DNA from: Nocardioidaceae bacterium
Lineage (GTDB): Bacteria; Actinomycetota; Actinomycetes; Propionibacteriales; Nocardioidaceae
Reading direction: 5' to 3'
DNA length: 33,190 nt
NCBI GenBank assembly: GCA_013697585.1
Contig: JACCWP010000079.1
Coordinates: 1-33,190 of the forward strand
Positions 8,688 through 16,638 of this stretch are shown here, piece by piece. Position numbers and translations under genes: made by a program. The notes under the pieces are model-generated. The model did not search any database and was not told the DNA's origin. It saw only the letters and a program-made list of their open reading frames with translations. The number at the start of each line of letters is the position of its first letter. Positions within the stretch are counted from its first letter, which is position 1.

Positions 8688-8745
8688 GTCGGCGGTCGGG
8701 GGGGTGCGCTCGCGCAGGCGCCGCGACCCGGGGAGGCTGGGCACT

Positions 8746-10218
8746 GTGAGCGACGGCACCCGTGACACCTTGAGCGGCTCGATGAGCCCGGTTGACCCGC
8801 ACGTCATCGTCCTGGTGGGGGCGACGGGAGACCTGGCGAAGCGCAAGCTGCTGCCTGGCCTGCTGCACCTGTTCGAGGCGGGGCTGCTGCCGGGCTGTCG
8901 CGTCGTCGGCACCTCACTGGACGACTTCGACGACGACCAGTTCCGCGAGTTTGCGCGCAAGGCGTGCGACGAGTTCGGCGCGCGACCGGTGCGCAACCAG
9001 GACTGGCAGGAGTTCGGGGCACTGCTGGGCTACGTACCGCAGGGGGCAGGGCCGGCTGCGCTGGCCGACGTGGTGGCGGCAGCCGAGACCGAGCTGGGGG
9101 AGCAGGCGCGCCGGCTGCACTACCTGTCGGTACCGCCCAAGGCGGCTCTGCCGGTCGTGCGGACGCTCGACGAAGCCGGCCTGGTGGCCCGATCGAGGAT
9201 CATCATGGAAAAGCCGTTCGGCACCGACCTCGACAGTGCGGTGTCGCTCAACACCGAGCTGCACAAGACTTTCGACGAAGCGCAGATCTTCCGTATCGAT
9301 CACTTCCTCGGCAAGGAGGCGGCGCAGAACATCCTCGCGTTCCGCTTTGCCAACGGCCTGTTCGAGCCGATCTGGAATCGCAACTTCATCGACCACGTGC
9401 AGATCGACGTGCCGGAGAAGCTCGGCCTCGAGAGTCGGGCAGAGTTCTATGAGTCGACCGGCGCGTACAAGGACATGGTCGTCACCCACCTGATGCAGGT
9501 GCTGGCCTTCATGGCGATGGAGCCGCCGACCGAGCTGGCGCCGGCGCCGATCAGCGAGGAGAAGAACAAGGTCTTCCGCTCGATGAAGCCGCTCGAACCG
9601 GCGCAGGTCGTCCGCGGCCAGTACGGCGGCTATCGCGACGAACAGGGCGTCTCACCGGAGTCCGACACCGAGACGTTCGTCGCGCTGCGCTGCGAGATCG
9701 ACAACTGGCGCTGGGCCGGTGTGCCGTTCTTCCTTCGTACGGGCAAGCGGCTGGCCGAAGGAGCCAGGATCATCTCGATTGCGTTCCGCGAGCCGCCGAA
9801 GTCGATGTTCCCGCACGGCTCCGGTGTCGGCGCACACGGTCCAGACCACCTGACCTTCGACCTTGCCGAGGCTGCCAAGCTGTCGCTGTCGTTCTATGGC
9901 AAGCGACCGGGCACGGGCATGAAGCTGGACAAGCTCAGTCTGCAGTTCGCCCTCGAGGAGACCGGTCGAGAGGGTTCGGTGCTCGAGGCGTACGAACGGC
10001 TGATCCACGACGCCATGCGTGGTGACCACACGCTGTTCACCACCGCCGAGGGCATCGAGCGGTTGTGGGACGTGTCCCGGCCGCTGCTCGCCAACCCGCC
10101 ACCGGTACGCGCATACGCGGCCGGCTCGTGGGGCCCGAACCCGATCCACCAGCTGATCGCCCCGCACGCGTGGCGGCTGCCGTTCGAGCGCACCTGGCGC
10201 AGCCGCGGCAGCATCTGA
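8746..10218 (+). CDS. zwf: Glucose-6-phosphate dehydrogenase
   Basis: Oxidises glucose-6-phosphate to 6-phosphogluconolactone with NAD(P)+, the entry step of the oxidative pentose phosphate pathway. The Rossmann motif VGATGDLAKRKL is near residues 24-35, IMEKPFGTD near 155, and the active-site signature RIDHFLGKE near 183-191, followed by WNRNFIDHVQI. The 490-residue length is typical. The ORF track's start at 8173 runs antisense through the exporter gene and is not credible; GTG 8746 has a GGGAGG ribosome-binding site nine bases upstream (ATG 8782 is an alternative). The gene stands alone, without the opcA, pgl, tal or gnd neighbours usual for the housekeeping actinobacterial zwf operon, so it may be a second paralogue, possibly with different cofactor preference; that is inference. 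Confidence 0.92.
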   Translation: MSDGTRDTLSGSMSPVDPHVIVLVGATGDLAKRKLLPGLLHLFEAGLLPGCRVVGTSLDDFDDDQFREFARKACDEFGARPVRNQDWQEFGALLGYVPQGAGPAALADVVAAAETELGEQARRLHYLSVPPKAALPVVRTLDEAGLVARSRIIMEKPFGTDLDSAVSLNTELHKTFDEAQIFRIDHFLGKEAAQNILAFRFANGLFEPIWNRNFIDHVQIDVPEKLGLESRAEFYESTGAYKDMVVTHLMQVLAFMAMEPPTELAPAPISEEKNKVFRSMKPLEPAQVVRGQYGGYRDEQGVSPESDTETFVALRCEIDNWRWAGVPFFLRTGKRLAEGARIISIAFREPPKSMFPHGSGVGAHGPDHLTFDLAEAAKLSLSFYGKRPGTGMKLDKLSLQFALEETGREGSVLEAYERLIHDAMRGDHTLFTTAEGIERLWDVSRPLLANPPPVRAYAAGSWGPNPIHQLIAPHAWRLPFERTWRSRGSI

Positions 10219-10298
10219 GTCCGCCCGCACCTGCGCGCCCCGACGGTGGGGATGGGGCGCGGACGCTCGGCTGCGGGTGGGGCGTCAGCGCCCCGCCG

Positions 10299-10304
10299 TA
10301 GGCT
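10299..10304 (+). promoter_or_regulatory. Possible -10 box (TAGGCT) upstream of pcrA
   Basis: TAGGCT lies 10 bases before the ATG at 10315, with no clear ribosome-binding site between. The spacing is slightly longer than at the other leaderless genes in the window, so a very short leader is possible. Confidence 0.4.
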
Positions 10305-10314
10305 GGCATCCGAG

Positions 10315-12705
10315 ATGAGTGCGCCCTTTCCCGTGCCGACCATGGAGCAGGCACCCGAGCGTCGGAAATCTGATCCCGCCACCTTGCTGGAAGGGTTGAA
10401 CGAGTCGCAGCGGGCGGCCGTGGTGCACGAGGGTGGGCCGCTGCTCGTGGTCGCCGGCGCCGGTTCAGGCAAGACCCGGGTGCTGACCCGCCGGGTCGCC
10501 TGGATCATCCGCCAGCGCGGCGCCCACCCCGGGTCGATCCTCGCCATCACCTTCACCAACAAGGCGGCTGCCGAGATGCGGCAGCGGGTGACCGCGCTGG
10601 TCGGAGGGCGCGCCCGGTTGATGACCGTGTCGACGTTCCACTCCGCGTGCGTACGCATCCTGCGGCGCGAGGCGAGCCGGCTGGGCTTCTCGTCGTCGTT
10701 CTCGATCTATGACGCCGCCGACTCACGACGCCTGATGACGCTCGTCTGCCGTGACCTCGAGCTCGACCCCAAGCGCTACCCCCCGCGAGCGGTGCAGCAC
10801 TGGGTGTCGGCGCAGAAGGATGAGCTGCGTGACCACGAGGCGGCCGCGCGCCGGGCAGGCAACGACCTCGAACGGCACTACGCCGAGGCCTACTCCCGCT
10901 ACCAGACGCGCCTCGTCGAGGCCAACGCGCTCGACTTCGACGACCTGATAATGACGACAGTGCACCTGTTCCAGGCGTTCCCCGACGTACGCGAGGCCTA
11001 CCGGCGTCGCTACCGGCATGTGCTGGTCGACGAGTACCAGGACACCAACCACGCGCAGTACGTGCTCGTACGCGAGCTGTGCGCGCCAGCTGAAGGAGGC
11101 GACGTCGCACCCGGCGCAGCGGCCGTGGGTGCGGCCGAGCTGATGGTCGTGGGCGACTCCGACCAGTCGATATATGCCTTCCGTGGAGCCAACATCCGCA
11201 ACATCTTGGAGTTCGAGCAGGACTTCCCCGACGCAGCCACCGTGTTGCTGGAGCAGAACTATCGCTCGACGCAGTCAATCCTGTCCGCCGCCAACGCGGT
11301 GATCGCGCGCAACGCCCGCCCGAGTGTCAAGCGGTTGTGGACCGACGCCGGGGCCGGCGACCAGCTGGTCGGCTACGTCGCCGACGACGAGCGCGCCGAG
11401 GCGCAGTTTGTCGCCGACGAGATCGACCGGCTGCACGACGCGGGAGACGCCAAGCCCAGCGACGTCGCTGTCTTCTACCGCACCAACGCGCAGAGCCGGG
11501 TGTTCGAGGAGGTGTTCATCCGGGTCGGTCTGCCCTACAAGGTGGTTGGCGGAGTGCGGTTCTATGAGCGTCGCGAGGTCAAGGACGCGCTGGCCTACCT
11601 GCGGGCGTTGGTCAACCCGCGCGACACCGTCTCGTTGCGGCGCATCCTCAACACCCCCAGGCGGGGCATCGGGCAGCGGGCCGAGGCATGCGTCGCGGCA
11701 CTCGCCGATCGCGAGCGGATCGGGTTCTTTGACGCGCTGCGCCGCGTCGACGAGGCGCCGGGCATCGCGTCCCGGTCGGTGAGCTCCGTGCGCGCATTCG
11801 TCGAGATGGTCGACGACCTGCACCTGCTGGTCGACGTCGGCGAGCCCGCCGACGTCGTGCTCGAAGCGGTGCTCGCCCGCAGCGGCTACCTCTTTGAGCT
11901 GGAGGGCTCCGACGACCCGCAGGACGAGACCCGTGTCGAGAACCTGGCCGAGCTGGTGGCCGTCGCCCGCGAGTTCGTGACCGATGCTGCTGACGTGACC
12001 GAGTCGGGCGCCGGCCCCGACACCGACGTGGTCCAGCCGGGATCGCTGGCCGCCTTCCTCGAGCGGGTCGCGCTGGTCGCCGACGCCGACCAGATCCCCG
12101 ACGCGCCGTCCGACGAGGACGCCGAGACGGGCGCCGCGGAGAACGCCGGGGTGGTGACGCTGATGACGTTGCACACCGCCAAGGGGTTGGAGTTCCCGGT
12201 GGTGTTCCTCAGCGGGCTCGAGGACGGCGTCTTCCCGCACCAGCGCTCGCTCGCCGACCCGCGCGAGCTGGAGGAGGAGCGCCGGCTCGCCTACGTCGGG
12301 ATCACCCGGGCGCGGCACCGGCTCTACGTCAGCCGGGCGACCATGCGCTCGGCGTGGGGCGCACCGCAGCACAACCCTGCATCCCGCTTCCTCGACGAGC
12401 TGCCCGAGGAGCTGGTCGACTGGCGGCGCACCGAGGCCGACCAGACCCGCTGGGGCGACGGCGCGATCTCGAGTCGGTGGACACCGGCTCGCACCCCGGC
12501 CACGCGCGCGCAGCGGCGCGGCAGCCCGACAGACCGTCAGGTCCCCTCGCTCGTTGCTGGTGACCGGGTGAGTCACGACTCGTTCGGCCTGGGCACGGTG
12601 GTCGCGGTCGACGGCGTGGGGGAGCGCAGCGTGGCGTCGGTCGACTTCGGGAGCCAGGGGGTCAAGCGGCTGCTGCTGCGCTATGCGCCGGTCGCCAAGC
12701 TCTGA
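10315..12705 (+). CDS. pcrA: ATP-dependent DNA helicase UvrD1/PcrA
   Basis: Superfamily 1A 3'-5' DNA helicase acting in nucleotide excision repair and replication restart. Helicase motifs appear in order: NESQRAAV (Q motif), GAGSGKT (Walker A, near residue 45), TFTNKAAAEM (Ia), DEYQDTN (II), GDSDQSIYAFRGA (III), QNYRST (IV), TLHTAKGLEFPVVF (V) and EERRLAYVGITRAR (VI). The C-terminus carries a small Tudor-like tail (GDRVSHDSFGLGTVVAVDG), typical of UvrD1/PcrA and known in the family to contact RNA polymerase. The 796-residue length fits. I chose ATG 10315 over the ORF-track start at 10246 because it follows a -10 box and precedes the conserved region by a normal distance. It corresponds in order to M. 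tuberculosis uvrD1 (Rv0949), next to an M23 peptidase and sucCD. Confidence 0.95.
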   Translation: MSAPFPVPTMEQAPERRKSDPATLLEGLNESQRAAVVHEGGPLLVVAGAGSGKTRVLTRRVAWIIRQRGAHPGSILAITFTNKAAAEMRQRVTALVGGRARLMTVSTFHSACVRILRREASRLGFSSSFSIYDAADSRRLMTLVCRDLELDPKRYPPRAVQHWVSAQKDELRDHEAAARRAGNDLERHYAEAYSRYQTRLVEANALDFDDLIMTTVHLFQAFPDVREAYRRRYRHVLVDEYQDTNHAQYVLVRELCAPAEGGDVAPGAAAVGAAELMVVGDSDQSIYAFRGANIRNILEFEQDFPDAATVLLEQNYRSTQSILSAANAVIARNARPSVKRLWTDAGAGDQLVGYVADDERAEAQFVADEIDRLHDAGDAKPSDVAVFYRTNAQSRVFEEVFIRVGLPYKVVGGVRFYERREVKDALAYLRALVNPRDTVSLRRILNTPRRGIGQRAEACVAALADRERIGFFDALRRVDEAPGIASRSVSSVRAFVEMVDDLHLLVDVGEPADVVLEAVLARSGYLFELEGSDDPQDETRVENLAELVAVAREFVTDAADVTESGAGPDTDVVQPGSLAAFLERVALVADADQIPDAPSDEDAETGAAENAGVVTLMTLHTAKGLEFPVVFLSGLEDGVFPHQRSLADPRELEEERRLAYVGITRARHRLYVSRATMRSAWGAPQHNPASRFLDELPEELVDWRRTEADQTRWGDGAISSRWTPARTPATRAQRRGSPTDRQVPSLVAGDRVSHDSFGLGTVVAVDGVGERSVASVDFGSQGVKRLLLRYAPVAKL

Positions 12706-12740
12706 GCGAGGAGGAGACCGACACCGCTACGGGCACACCC

Positions 12741-13685
12741 CTAGGGGCTGACGCCGTGCTCGGCGAGCACGGTGTAGGGGTCGACCGGGTCGCCACCGTC
12801 GGGGCGCACCTCGAGGTGCAGGTGGGGACCCGTGGTGTTGCCGGTCGAGCCGACCGCGCCGATCGTCTCGCCTGGGGCGACGACGTCACCGACGCTGACC
12901 GTCTGCGACGACTGGTGGCAGTACCAGATCTCGGTGCCGTCGTCGAGCGTCAGGATCGTCTTGGTGCCGTAGGCACCGTTGTACTCGGTGGCGGTGATGG
13001 TGCCCTGGGCAACTGCCACGAGCGGGGTGCCTTCGGCGGCCGCGAAGTCGAGGCCGGTGTGCACCGTCGACCACAGATAGCTGGACTCGCCGAACGTCGC
13101 GGTCAGGGAGTAACCAGCCACGGGGAGCACCCACTGTCGAGCCAGCTCGGCTGCCCGCTCTTGCTGTCGCTGGAGCCGCTGCCGCTGCTCGACGCGGAGC
13201 TCGTTGGCCCGCTGTTGGGCGGCCTCTGCGAGCTCGGCCAGCGCTTGGGTGCGCTGCGCTGCCTGCAGCTCCACCTGCTGCTGCAAGGTGGCGCGGTCGA
13301 TGTCCCGGCTGATCGTGGGGGCATTGGCACCGCGGTCGCGGGGTGGAGCGCCGACGTCACCCGCCTCGACTCCCGTCCAGGTGTCGGTGCCAGCGTCGGT
13401 GCCAGCGCCAGTGACGGTGCCGGTTCCAGTGTCGGCAGGCGCCGGAGCGCCGGTGACGGCCGGCGGCAGGGTGCTGTCGAGGTCGATCAGCGAGACCGAG
13501 CGCACACCCTCACCCGCTGCGGCCGGTGACGGTGATGCCGCGCCCGACGACACGACCACAGCCCCGACGCCGGCAACCACCAACGCGGTCGCCCCGGCGA
13601 CAGCCGGGGACGGCAGCCAGCGCCGGCGACGGCGCGTCGCACGGCGCCGTCCAGCTGGGCCATCACTCGTGGTGGGCAGGGGCAC
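12741..13685 (-). CDS. Membrane-anchored coiled-coil M23 peptidoglycan peptidase
   Basis: Probable cell-wall endopeptidase or activator, exported but tethered. The 314-residue protein has a cytoplasmic basic stretch (GRRRATRRRRRW), one hydrophobic segment (about 26-50), a low-complexity Thr/Gly/Ala/Asp linker, a Gln/Ala/Arg-rich coiled coil (about 140-195), and a C-terminal LysM-free M23 domain. Zinc ligands are visible as HTGLDF (His and Asp) and the HLHLEV motif; the usual YAHL is replaced by WYCHQ. The ORF track starts at 13790, but GTG 13685 gives a standard N-terminus and follows GAAAGGCG. It corresponds in position and orientation to M. tuberculosis Rv0950c. The linker is encoded by short repeats. 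A catalytic site seems intact, but coiled-coil M23 proteins are sometimes only amidase activators. Confidence 0.88.
   Translation of the reverse strand: MPLPTTSDGPAGRRRATRRRRRWLPSPAVAGATALVVAGVGAVVVSSGAASPSPAAAGEGVRSVSLIDLDSTLPPAVTGAPAPADTGTGTVTGAGTDAGTDTWTGVEAGDVGAPPRDRGANAPTISRDIDRATLQQQVELQAAQRTQALAELAEAAQQRANELRVEQRQRLQRQQERAAELARQWVLPVAGYSLTATFGESSYLWSTVHTGLDFAAAEGTPLVAVAQGTITATEYNGAYGTKTILTLDDGTEIWYCHQSSQTVSVGDVVAPGETIGAVGSTGNTTGPHLHLEVRPDGGDPVDPYTVLAEHGVSP
13383..13406. repeat. 12-bp tandem repeat inside the M23 linker
   Basis: GTCGGTGCCAGC occurs twice in perfect tandem, followed by degenerate GCC/GTG-rich copies to about 13436. It encodes the Gly-Thr-Asp/Ala linker of the M23 protein (GTxTGAGTDAGTD-like), keeps frame, and is a likely site of length variation between strains. 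Confidence 0.6.
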
Positions 13686-13732
13686 GTCAGCGCCTTTCGG
13701 ATGTCGGGGGGTGGTGGACAACCCGCGGAACG

Positions 13733-13748
13733 ATAACGGAACGGTGAC
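13733..13748. promoter_or_regulatory. Possible direct-repeat regulator box upstream of the M23 gene
   Basis: On the plus strand ATAAC, six bases, GTGAC forms a pair of similar pentamers on an 11-bp period, embedded in two copies of CGGAACG. This resembles direct-repeat boxes of OmpR-family regulators such as MtrA, which is known in actinobacteria to control M23/NlpC wall hydrolases. The match is loose and the call is inference. Confidence 0.2.
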
Positions 13749-13865
13749 GAGATCTAAAACGAGTGTCCCCAGCCCTAGGCGCCGTGACACCTGAATCCAC
13801 CACCTCGTGTCTCAAGGGGTCACCTGGTTTGGCTGTCCGGGGGCCAGGGTCACCACACGGTGGAG

Positions 13866-13898
13866 GTCTCGTCACGATGCGTGACTCCAGGTGGAGAC
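13866..13898 (-). other. Hairpin in the M23/B12 divergent region
   Basis: GTCACG-ATG-CGTGAC (13871-13885) is a perfect 6-bp stem with a three-base loop, enclosed by GTCTC (13866-13870) and GAGAC (13894-13898) with an 8-base one-sided bulge. A CCAGGTG within the bulge is complementary to CACCTGG near 13821. The stretch could be a structured leader of the M23 mRNA (minus strand) or palindromic operator DNA for the divergent B12 gene. I do not recognise it as a known riboswitch. Confidence 0.35.
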
Positions 13899-13950
13899 TC
13901 AGGGCACGTCGACGTGGCCGGCGCCGTCGGTGACCGCGCTGTCCCTCGGC

Positions 13951-13956
13951 TACTGT
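13951..13956 (+). promoter_or_regulatory. -10 box (TACTGT) for leaderless transcription of the B12-binding subunit gene
   Basis: TACTGT ends 7 bases before the GTG at 13964, with no ribosome-binding site between. This spacing supports both leaderless transcription and the choice of GTG 13964 over the GTG at 13955, which lies inside the box. Confidence 0.5.
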
Positions 13957-13963
13957 GCGGCCC

Positions 13964-14368
13964 GTGCCGAAGCGAATCGTGGTGGCCAAACCTGGCCTGG
14001 ACGGCCACGACCGCGGGGCCAAGGTGGTGGCCCGGGCGCTGCGTGATGCTGGCAACGAGGTCATCTACACCGGGCTGCACCAGACCCCCGAGCAGATCGT
14101 GGAGACGGCGGTCGCCGAGGACGCCGACGCGATTGGTGTCTCGGTGCTGTCCGGAGCCCACATGACGCTGTTCAAGAAGATCGTGCGGCTGCTCCACGAG
14201 CGAGAGGCGGCTGACATCGTCGTCTTCGGCGGCGGCATCATTCCCGAGGCCGACATCCCGCAGCTGCGCGAGCTGGGCGTCGCCACCATCTTCACCCCCG
14301 GGGCGACGACCACCGAGATCGCCGCGTGGGTCGACGACAACGTCGTGGACCGCAGCACCGACCACTGA
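13964..14368 (+). CDS. Stand-alone B12-binding subunit of an acyl-CoA mutase
   Basis: A 134-residue single-domain protein with the mutase-type cobalamin-binding fold. The motif DxHxxG is present as GLDGHDRG (Asp13, His15, Gly18; the His is the lower cobalt ligand), followed by SVLSGAH (cf. SxL) and VFGGGIIP (GG). In the family such small subunits pair with a separate catalytic subunit to form methylmalonyl-CoA, isobutyryl-CoA or 2-hydroxyisobutyryl-CoA mutases. No catalytic subunit is in the window. It sits 28 bases before sucC, so adenosylcobalamin-dependent production of succinyl-CoA and its conversion to succinate may be co-expressed. The M. tuberculosis syntenic block lacks this gene at this place, so it looks like an insertion in this lineage. 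Which mutase it serves is unknown. Confidence 0.85.
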   Translation: MPKRIVVAKPGLDGHDRGAKVVARALRDAGNEVIYTGLHQTPEQIVETAVAEDADAIGVSVLSGAHMTLFKKIVRLLHEREAADIVVFGGGIIPEADIPQLRELGVATIFTPGATTTEIAAWVDDNVVDRSTDH

Positions 14369-14396
14369 CCGCAGCACCCGACGAAGGGCGGCGCCC

Positions 14397-15584
14397 GTGG
14401 ACCTCATGGAGTACCAAGCGAAGGAGCTGTTCGCCAAGCACGGCGTCCCGGTCACCCTCGGCGTCGTTGCCACCACGCCGGAGGAGGCGCGGGCGGGCGC
14501 CCAGCAGCTCGGTGGACGGGTGGTCGTCAAGGCACAGGTCAAGGCCGGCGGCCGCGGCAAGGCCGGTGGCGTCAAGCTCGCCGACGACCCCGACGAGGCA
14601 GCTTCCCGGGCTGGCGACATCCTCGGCATGCAGATCAAGGGCCTGACTGTCCACCGGGTCCTTGTCGCCCCCACGGCCGAAATCGCCGAAGAGTACTACT
14701 TCTCCTTCCTGGTCGACCGGGCAAACCGCTCCTACCTGTGTATCGCCAGCGTCGAGGGCGGAGTCGAGATCGAGGAGGTCGCCCACACCAACCCCGACGC
14801 CGTTGCCAAGGTGTCGATCGACCCGGTCACCGGGGTTGACGAGGCCAAGGCACTCGAGATCGTCGCTACGGCTCGGTTCCCCGCCGACGTCACCGACCTC
14901 GCCGTCGACATGGTGCAGCGGTTGTGGGCGGTCTTCATCGAGGAGGACGCCTCGCTCGTCGAGGTCAACCCGCTGGCCCGGCTCGGTGACGGCACGCTGG
15001 AGGCGCTCGACGGCAAGATCACCCTGGACGCCAATGCCGACTTCCGGCACCCCGAGCGCGACGCGTTCGACGACTCGGCCGCCGCCGACCCGCTGGAGCG
15101 GCTGGCCAGGGACAAGGACCTCAACTACGTCAAGCTCGACGGGCAGGTCGGCATCATCGGCAACGGGGCCGGCCTGGTGATGTCGACCCTCGACGTCGTT
15201 GCGTACGCCGGCGAACGTCATGGTGGCGTCAAGCCCGCGAACTTCCTCGACATCGGTGGCGGAGCCAGCGCGGAGGTGATGGCCAACGGGCTGGAGATCG
15301 TGCTCGGCGACCCAGGCGTGTACGCGGTGTTCGTCAACGTCTTCGGCGGGATCACTGCTTGCGACTCGGTCGCCGACGGCATCGTGGCGGCGTTCCGGCT
15401 GCTCGAGGAGCGCGGCGAACCGGTGACCAAGCCGCTGGTCGTACGCCTCGACGGCAACAACGCCGATGCGGGCCGCCGGATCCTCGACGACGCCGGGCTG
15501 GCCGGCGTCGAACGGGTCGACACCATGGACGGAGCAGCCGAGCGCGCGGCCGAGCTCGCGGCCGCAGCAGCGGAGAGGGGCTGA
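14397..15584 (+). CDS. sucC: Succinyl-CoA ligase (ADP-forming) beta subunit
   Basis: Beta subunit of succinyl-CoA synthetase, which interconverts succinyl-CoA and succinate with substrate-level phosphorylation in the TCA cycle. The 395-residue protein has an ATP-grasp domain at the N-terminus ([18 protein letters not shown], then [12 protein letters not shown]) and the C-terminal CoA-ligase domain with [19 protein letters not shown] chose GTG 14397 because MDLxEYQAKxLF is the conserved N-terminus; ATG 14406 would remove its first three residues. A GAAGGG stretch about 10 bases upstream can serve as ribosome-binding site. It is followed by sucD after 6 bases. Corresponds to M. tuberculosis Rv0951. 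Confidence 0.97.
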   Translation: MDLMEYQAKELFAKHGVPVTLGVVATTPEEARAGAQQLGGRVVVKAQVKAGGRGKAGGVKLADDPDEAASRAGDILGMQIKGLTVHRVLVAPTAEIAEEYYFSFLVDRANRSYLCIASVEGGVEIEEVAHTNPDAVAKVSIDPVTGVDEAKALEIVATARFPADVTDLAVDMVQRLWAVFIEEDASLVEVNPLARLGDGTLEALDGKITLDANADFRHPERDAFDDSAAADPLERLARDKDLNYVKLDGQVGIIGNGAGLVMSTLDVVAYAGERHGGVKPANFLDIGGGASAEVMANGLEIVLGDPGVYAVFVNVFGGITACDSVADGIVAAFRLLEERGEPVTKPLVVRLDGNNADAGRRILDDAGLAGVERVDTMDGAAERAAELAAAAAERG

Positions 15585-15590
15585 GCAGCG

Positions 15591-16475
15591 ATGGCGATCT
15601 TTCTGACCGACCGGAGCACCATCGTCGTGCAGGGGATGACCGGCGCCGAGGGCTCCAAGCACACCCGACGGATGCTCGCCGCCGGTGCTCGGATCGCCGG
15701 CGGCGTCAACGCCCGGAAGGCCGGCGAGACGGTCGACTTCGACGGCACCGAGCTGCCTGTGTTCGAGACGGTGGCCGAGGCCATGGCAGAGACCGGAGCC
15801 GACTGCTCGGTGGTCTTCGTGCCGCCACGGTTCACCAAGGACGCCGTCGTCGAGGCCATCGACGCGGGCATGCCGCTGGTGGTGGTCATCACGGAGGGGG
15901 TGCCCGTGCACGACACAGCGGCGTTCCGCGCCTACGCGGAGCGGCGCGGGAGCACCCGGATCATTGGCCCCAACTGCCCGGGCGTCGCGTCACCGGGGGC
16001 GTCCAACGCGGGCATCATCCCGTCCGACATCTCCGGCCCGGGCCGGATCGGGCTGGTGAGCAAGTCCGGGACACTCACCTACCAGCTGATGTACGAGCTG
16101 CGCGACATCGGCTTCACCACGTCGGTCGGCATTGGCGGCGACCCGATCGTCGGCACCACCCACATCGACTGTCTGGAGGCGTTCCAGGCCGACCCCGACA
16201 CCGACGCGATGATCATGGTCGGCGAGATCGGTGGCGACGCCGAGGAGCGGGCGGCGGAGTACATCGCGGCGCACGTCACCAAGCCAGTCGTCGCCTACGT
16301 CGCCGGCTTCACCGCACCCGAGGGCAAGACCATGGGCCACGCCGGCGCCATCGTCTCCGGCTCGGCCGGCACCGCGGAGGCCAAGAAGACCGCGCTCGAG
16401 GCCGCCGGGGTTCGCGTCGGCAAGACCCCCAGCGAGACCGCCCGCCTGATGCGCGACATCATCCACGCCCTCTGA
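15591..16475 (+). CDS. sucD: Succinyl-CoA ligase alpha subunit
   Basis: Alpha subunit of succinyl-CoA synthetase, carrying the CoA-binding Rossmann domain ([17 protein letters not shown] near the N-terminus) and the phosphohistidine loop [18 protein letters not shown] near residues 246-263, whose His is transiently phosphorylated. The SKSGTLTYQ motif near 162 and the GPNCPG motif near 126 are intact. The length of 294 is typical. It starts 6 bases after sucC with a GAGAGGGGC stretch inside the sucC end as ribosome-binding site, so the two are translationally linked. Two overlapping hairpins follow its stop codon. Corresponds to M. tuberculosis Rv0952. Confidence 0.97.
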   Translation: MAIFLTDRSTIVVQGMTGAEGSKHTRRMLAAGARIAGGVNARKAGETVDFDGTELPVFETVAEAMAETGADCSVVFVPPRFTKDAVVEAIDAGMPLVVVITEGVPVHDTAAFRAYAERRGSTRIIGPNCPGVASPGASNAGIIPSDISGPGRIGLVSKSGTLTYQLMYELRDIGFTTSVGIGGDPIVGTTHIDCLEAFQADPDTDAMIMVGEIGGDAEERAAEYIAAHVTKPVVAYVAGFTAPEGKTMGHAGAIVSGSAGTAEAKKTALEAAGVRVGKTPSETARLMRDIIHAL

Positions 16476-16481
16476 CTCGTG

Positions 16482-16517
16482 GCGCGCTTTTCGCTGGTAA
16501 CCCAGCGAAAGGTGCGC
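16482..16517 (+). terminator. 16-bp stem hairpin after sucD
   Basis: GCGCGCTTTTCGCTGG (16482-16497) pairs with CCAGCGAAAGGTGCGC (16502-16517), with two G-U pairs, across a TAAC loop. There is no U-tract, as is usual for actinobacterial terminators. It begins 6 bases after the sucD stop and lies between convergent genes, so it may stop transcription from both sides. Its right arm is shared with a second hairpin. Confidence 0.7.
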
Positions 16518-16550
16518 TACCCGGGCGAAACAACGCCGGGGAAGCGCACC
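16511..16550 (+). terminator. Second, overlapping hairpin after sucD
   Basis: GGTGCGCT (16511-16518) pairs with AGCGCACC (16543-16550), and inside it CCCGGGCG pairs with CGCCGGGG with one G-G mismatch, around an AAACAA loop. The arm GGTGCGC is also the right arm of the preceding hairpin, so the two structures exclude each other in one RNA. CAACGCCGGGG is repeated directly at 16531 and 16551. Confidence 0.55.
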
Positions 16551-16638
16551 CAACGCCGGGGTAGTGGTGGCGGCGCGACCGGTCCATGCCTGACCCCAGA
16601 CGGGTTTTGTGTGGCGACCGGGTCGGGTCATGTCATCT

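Noticed and set aside
8173-8745. N-terminal extension of the glucose-6-phosphate dehydrogenase ORF
   Set aside because: It runs antisense through the ABC exporter gene and a hairpin repeat, and conserved G6PDH sequence begins only after about 8800.
12738-12747. Palindrome CCCCTAGGGG at the pcrA/M23 junction
   Set aside because: It contains the M23 stop codon and has no loop; too short to claim a terminator or operator.
13686-13963. c-di-AMP (ydaO) riboswitch upstream of the M23 peptidase gene
   Set aside because: Such riboswitches often precede actinobacterial wall-hydrolase genes, so I looked for one on the minus strand. The conserved parts I know (GGGGAACCA, GGGGTGAATC and CCGTCAGCTAACC-like segments) are not present.
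14292-15911. 539-residue minus-strand ORF opposite sucC
   Set aside because: It is a codon-position shadow of sucC in high-GC DNA; composition is Asp/Val/Gly/Arg-rich without domains, and sucC is unambiguous.
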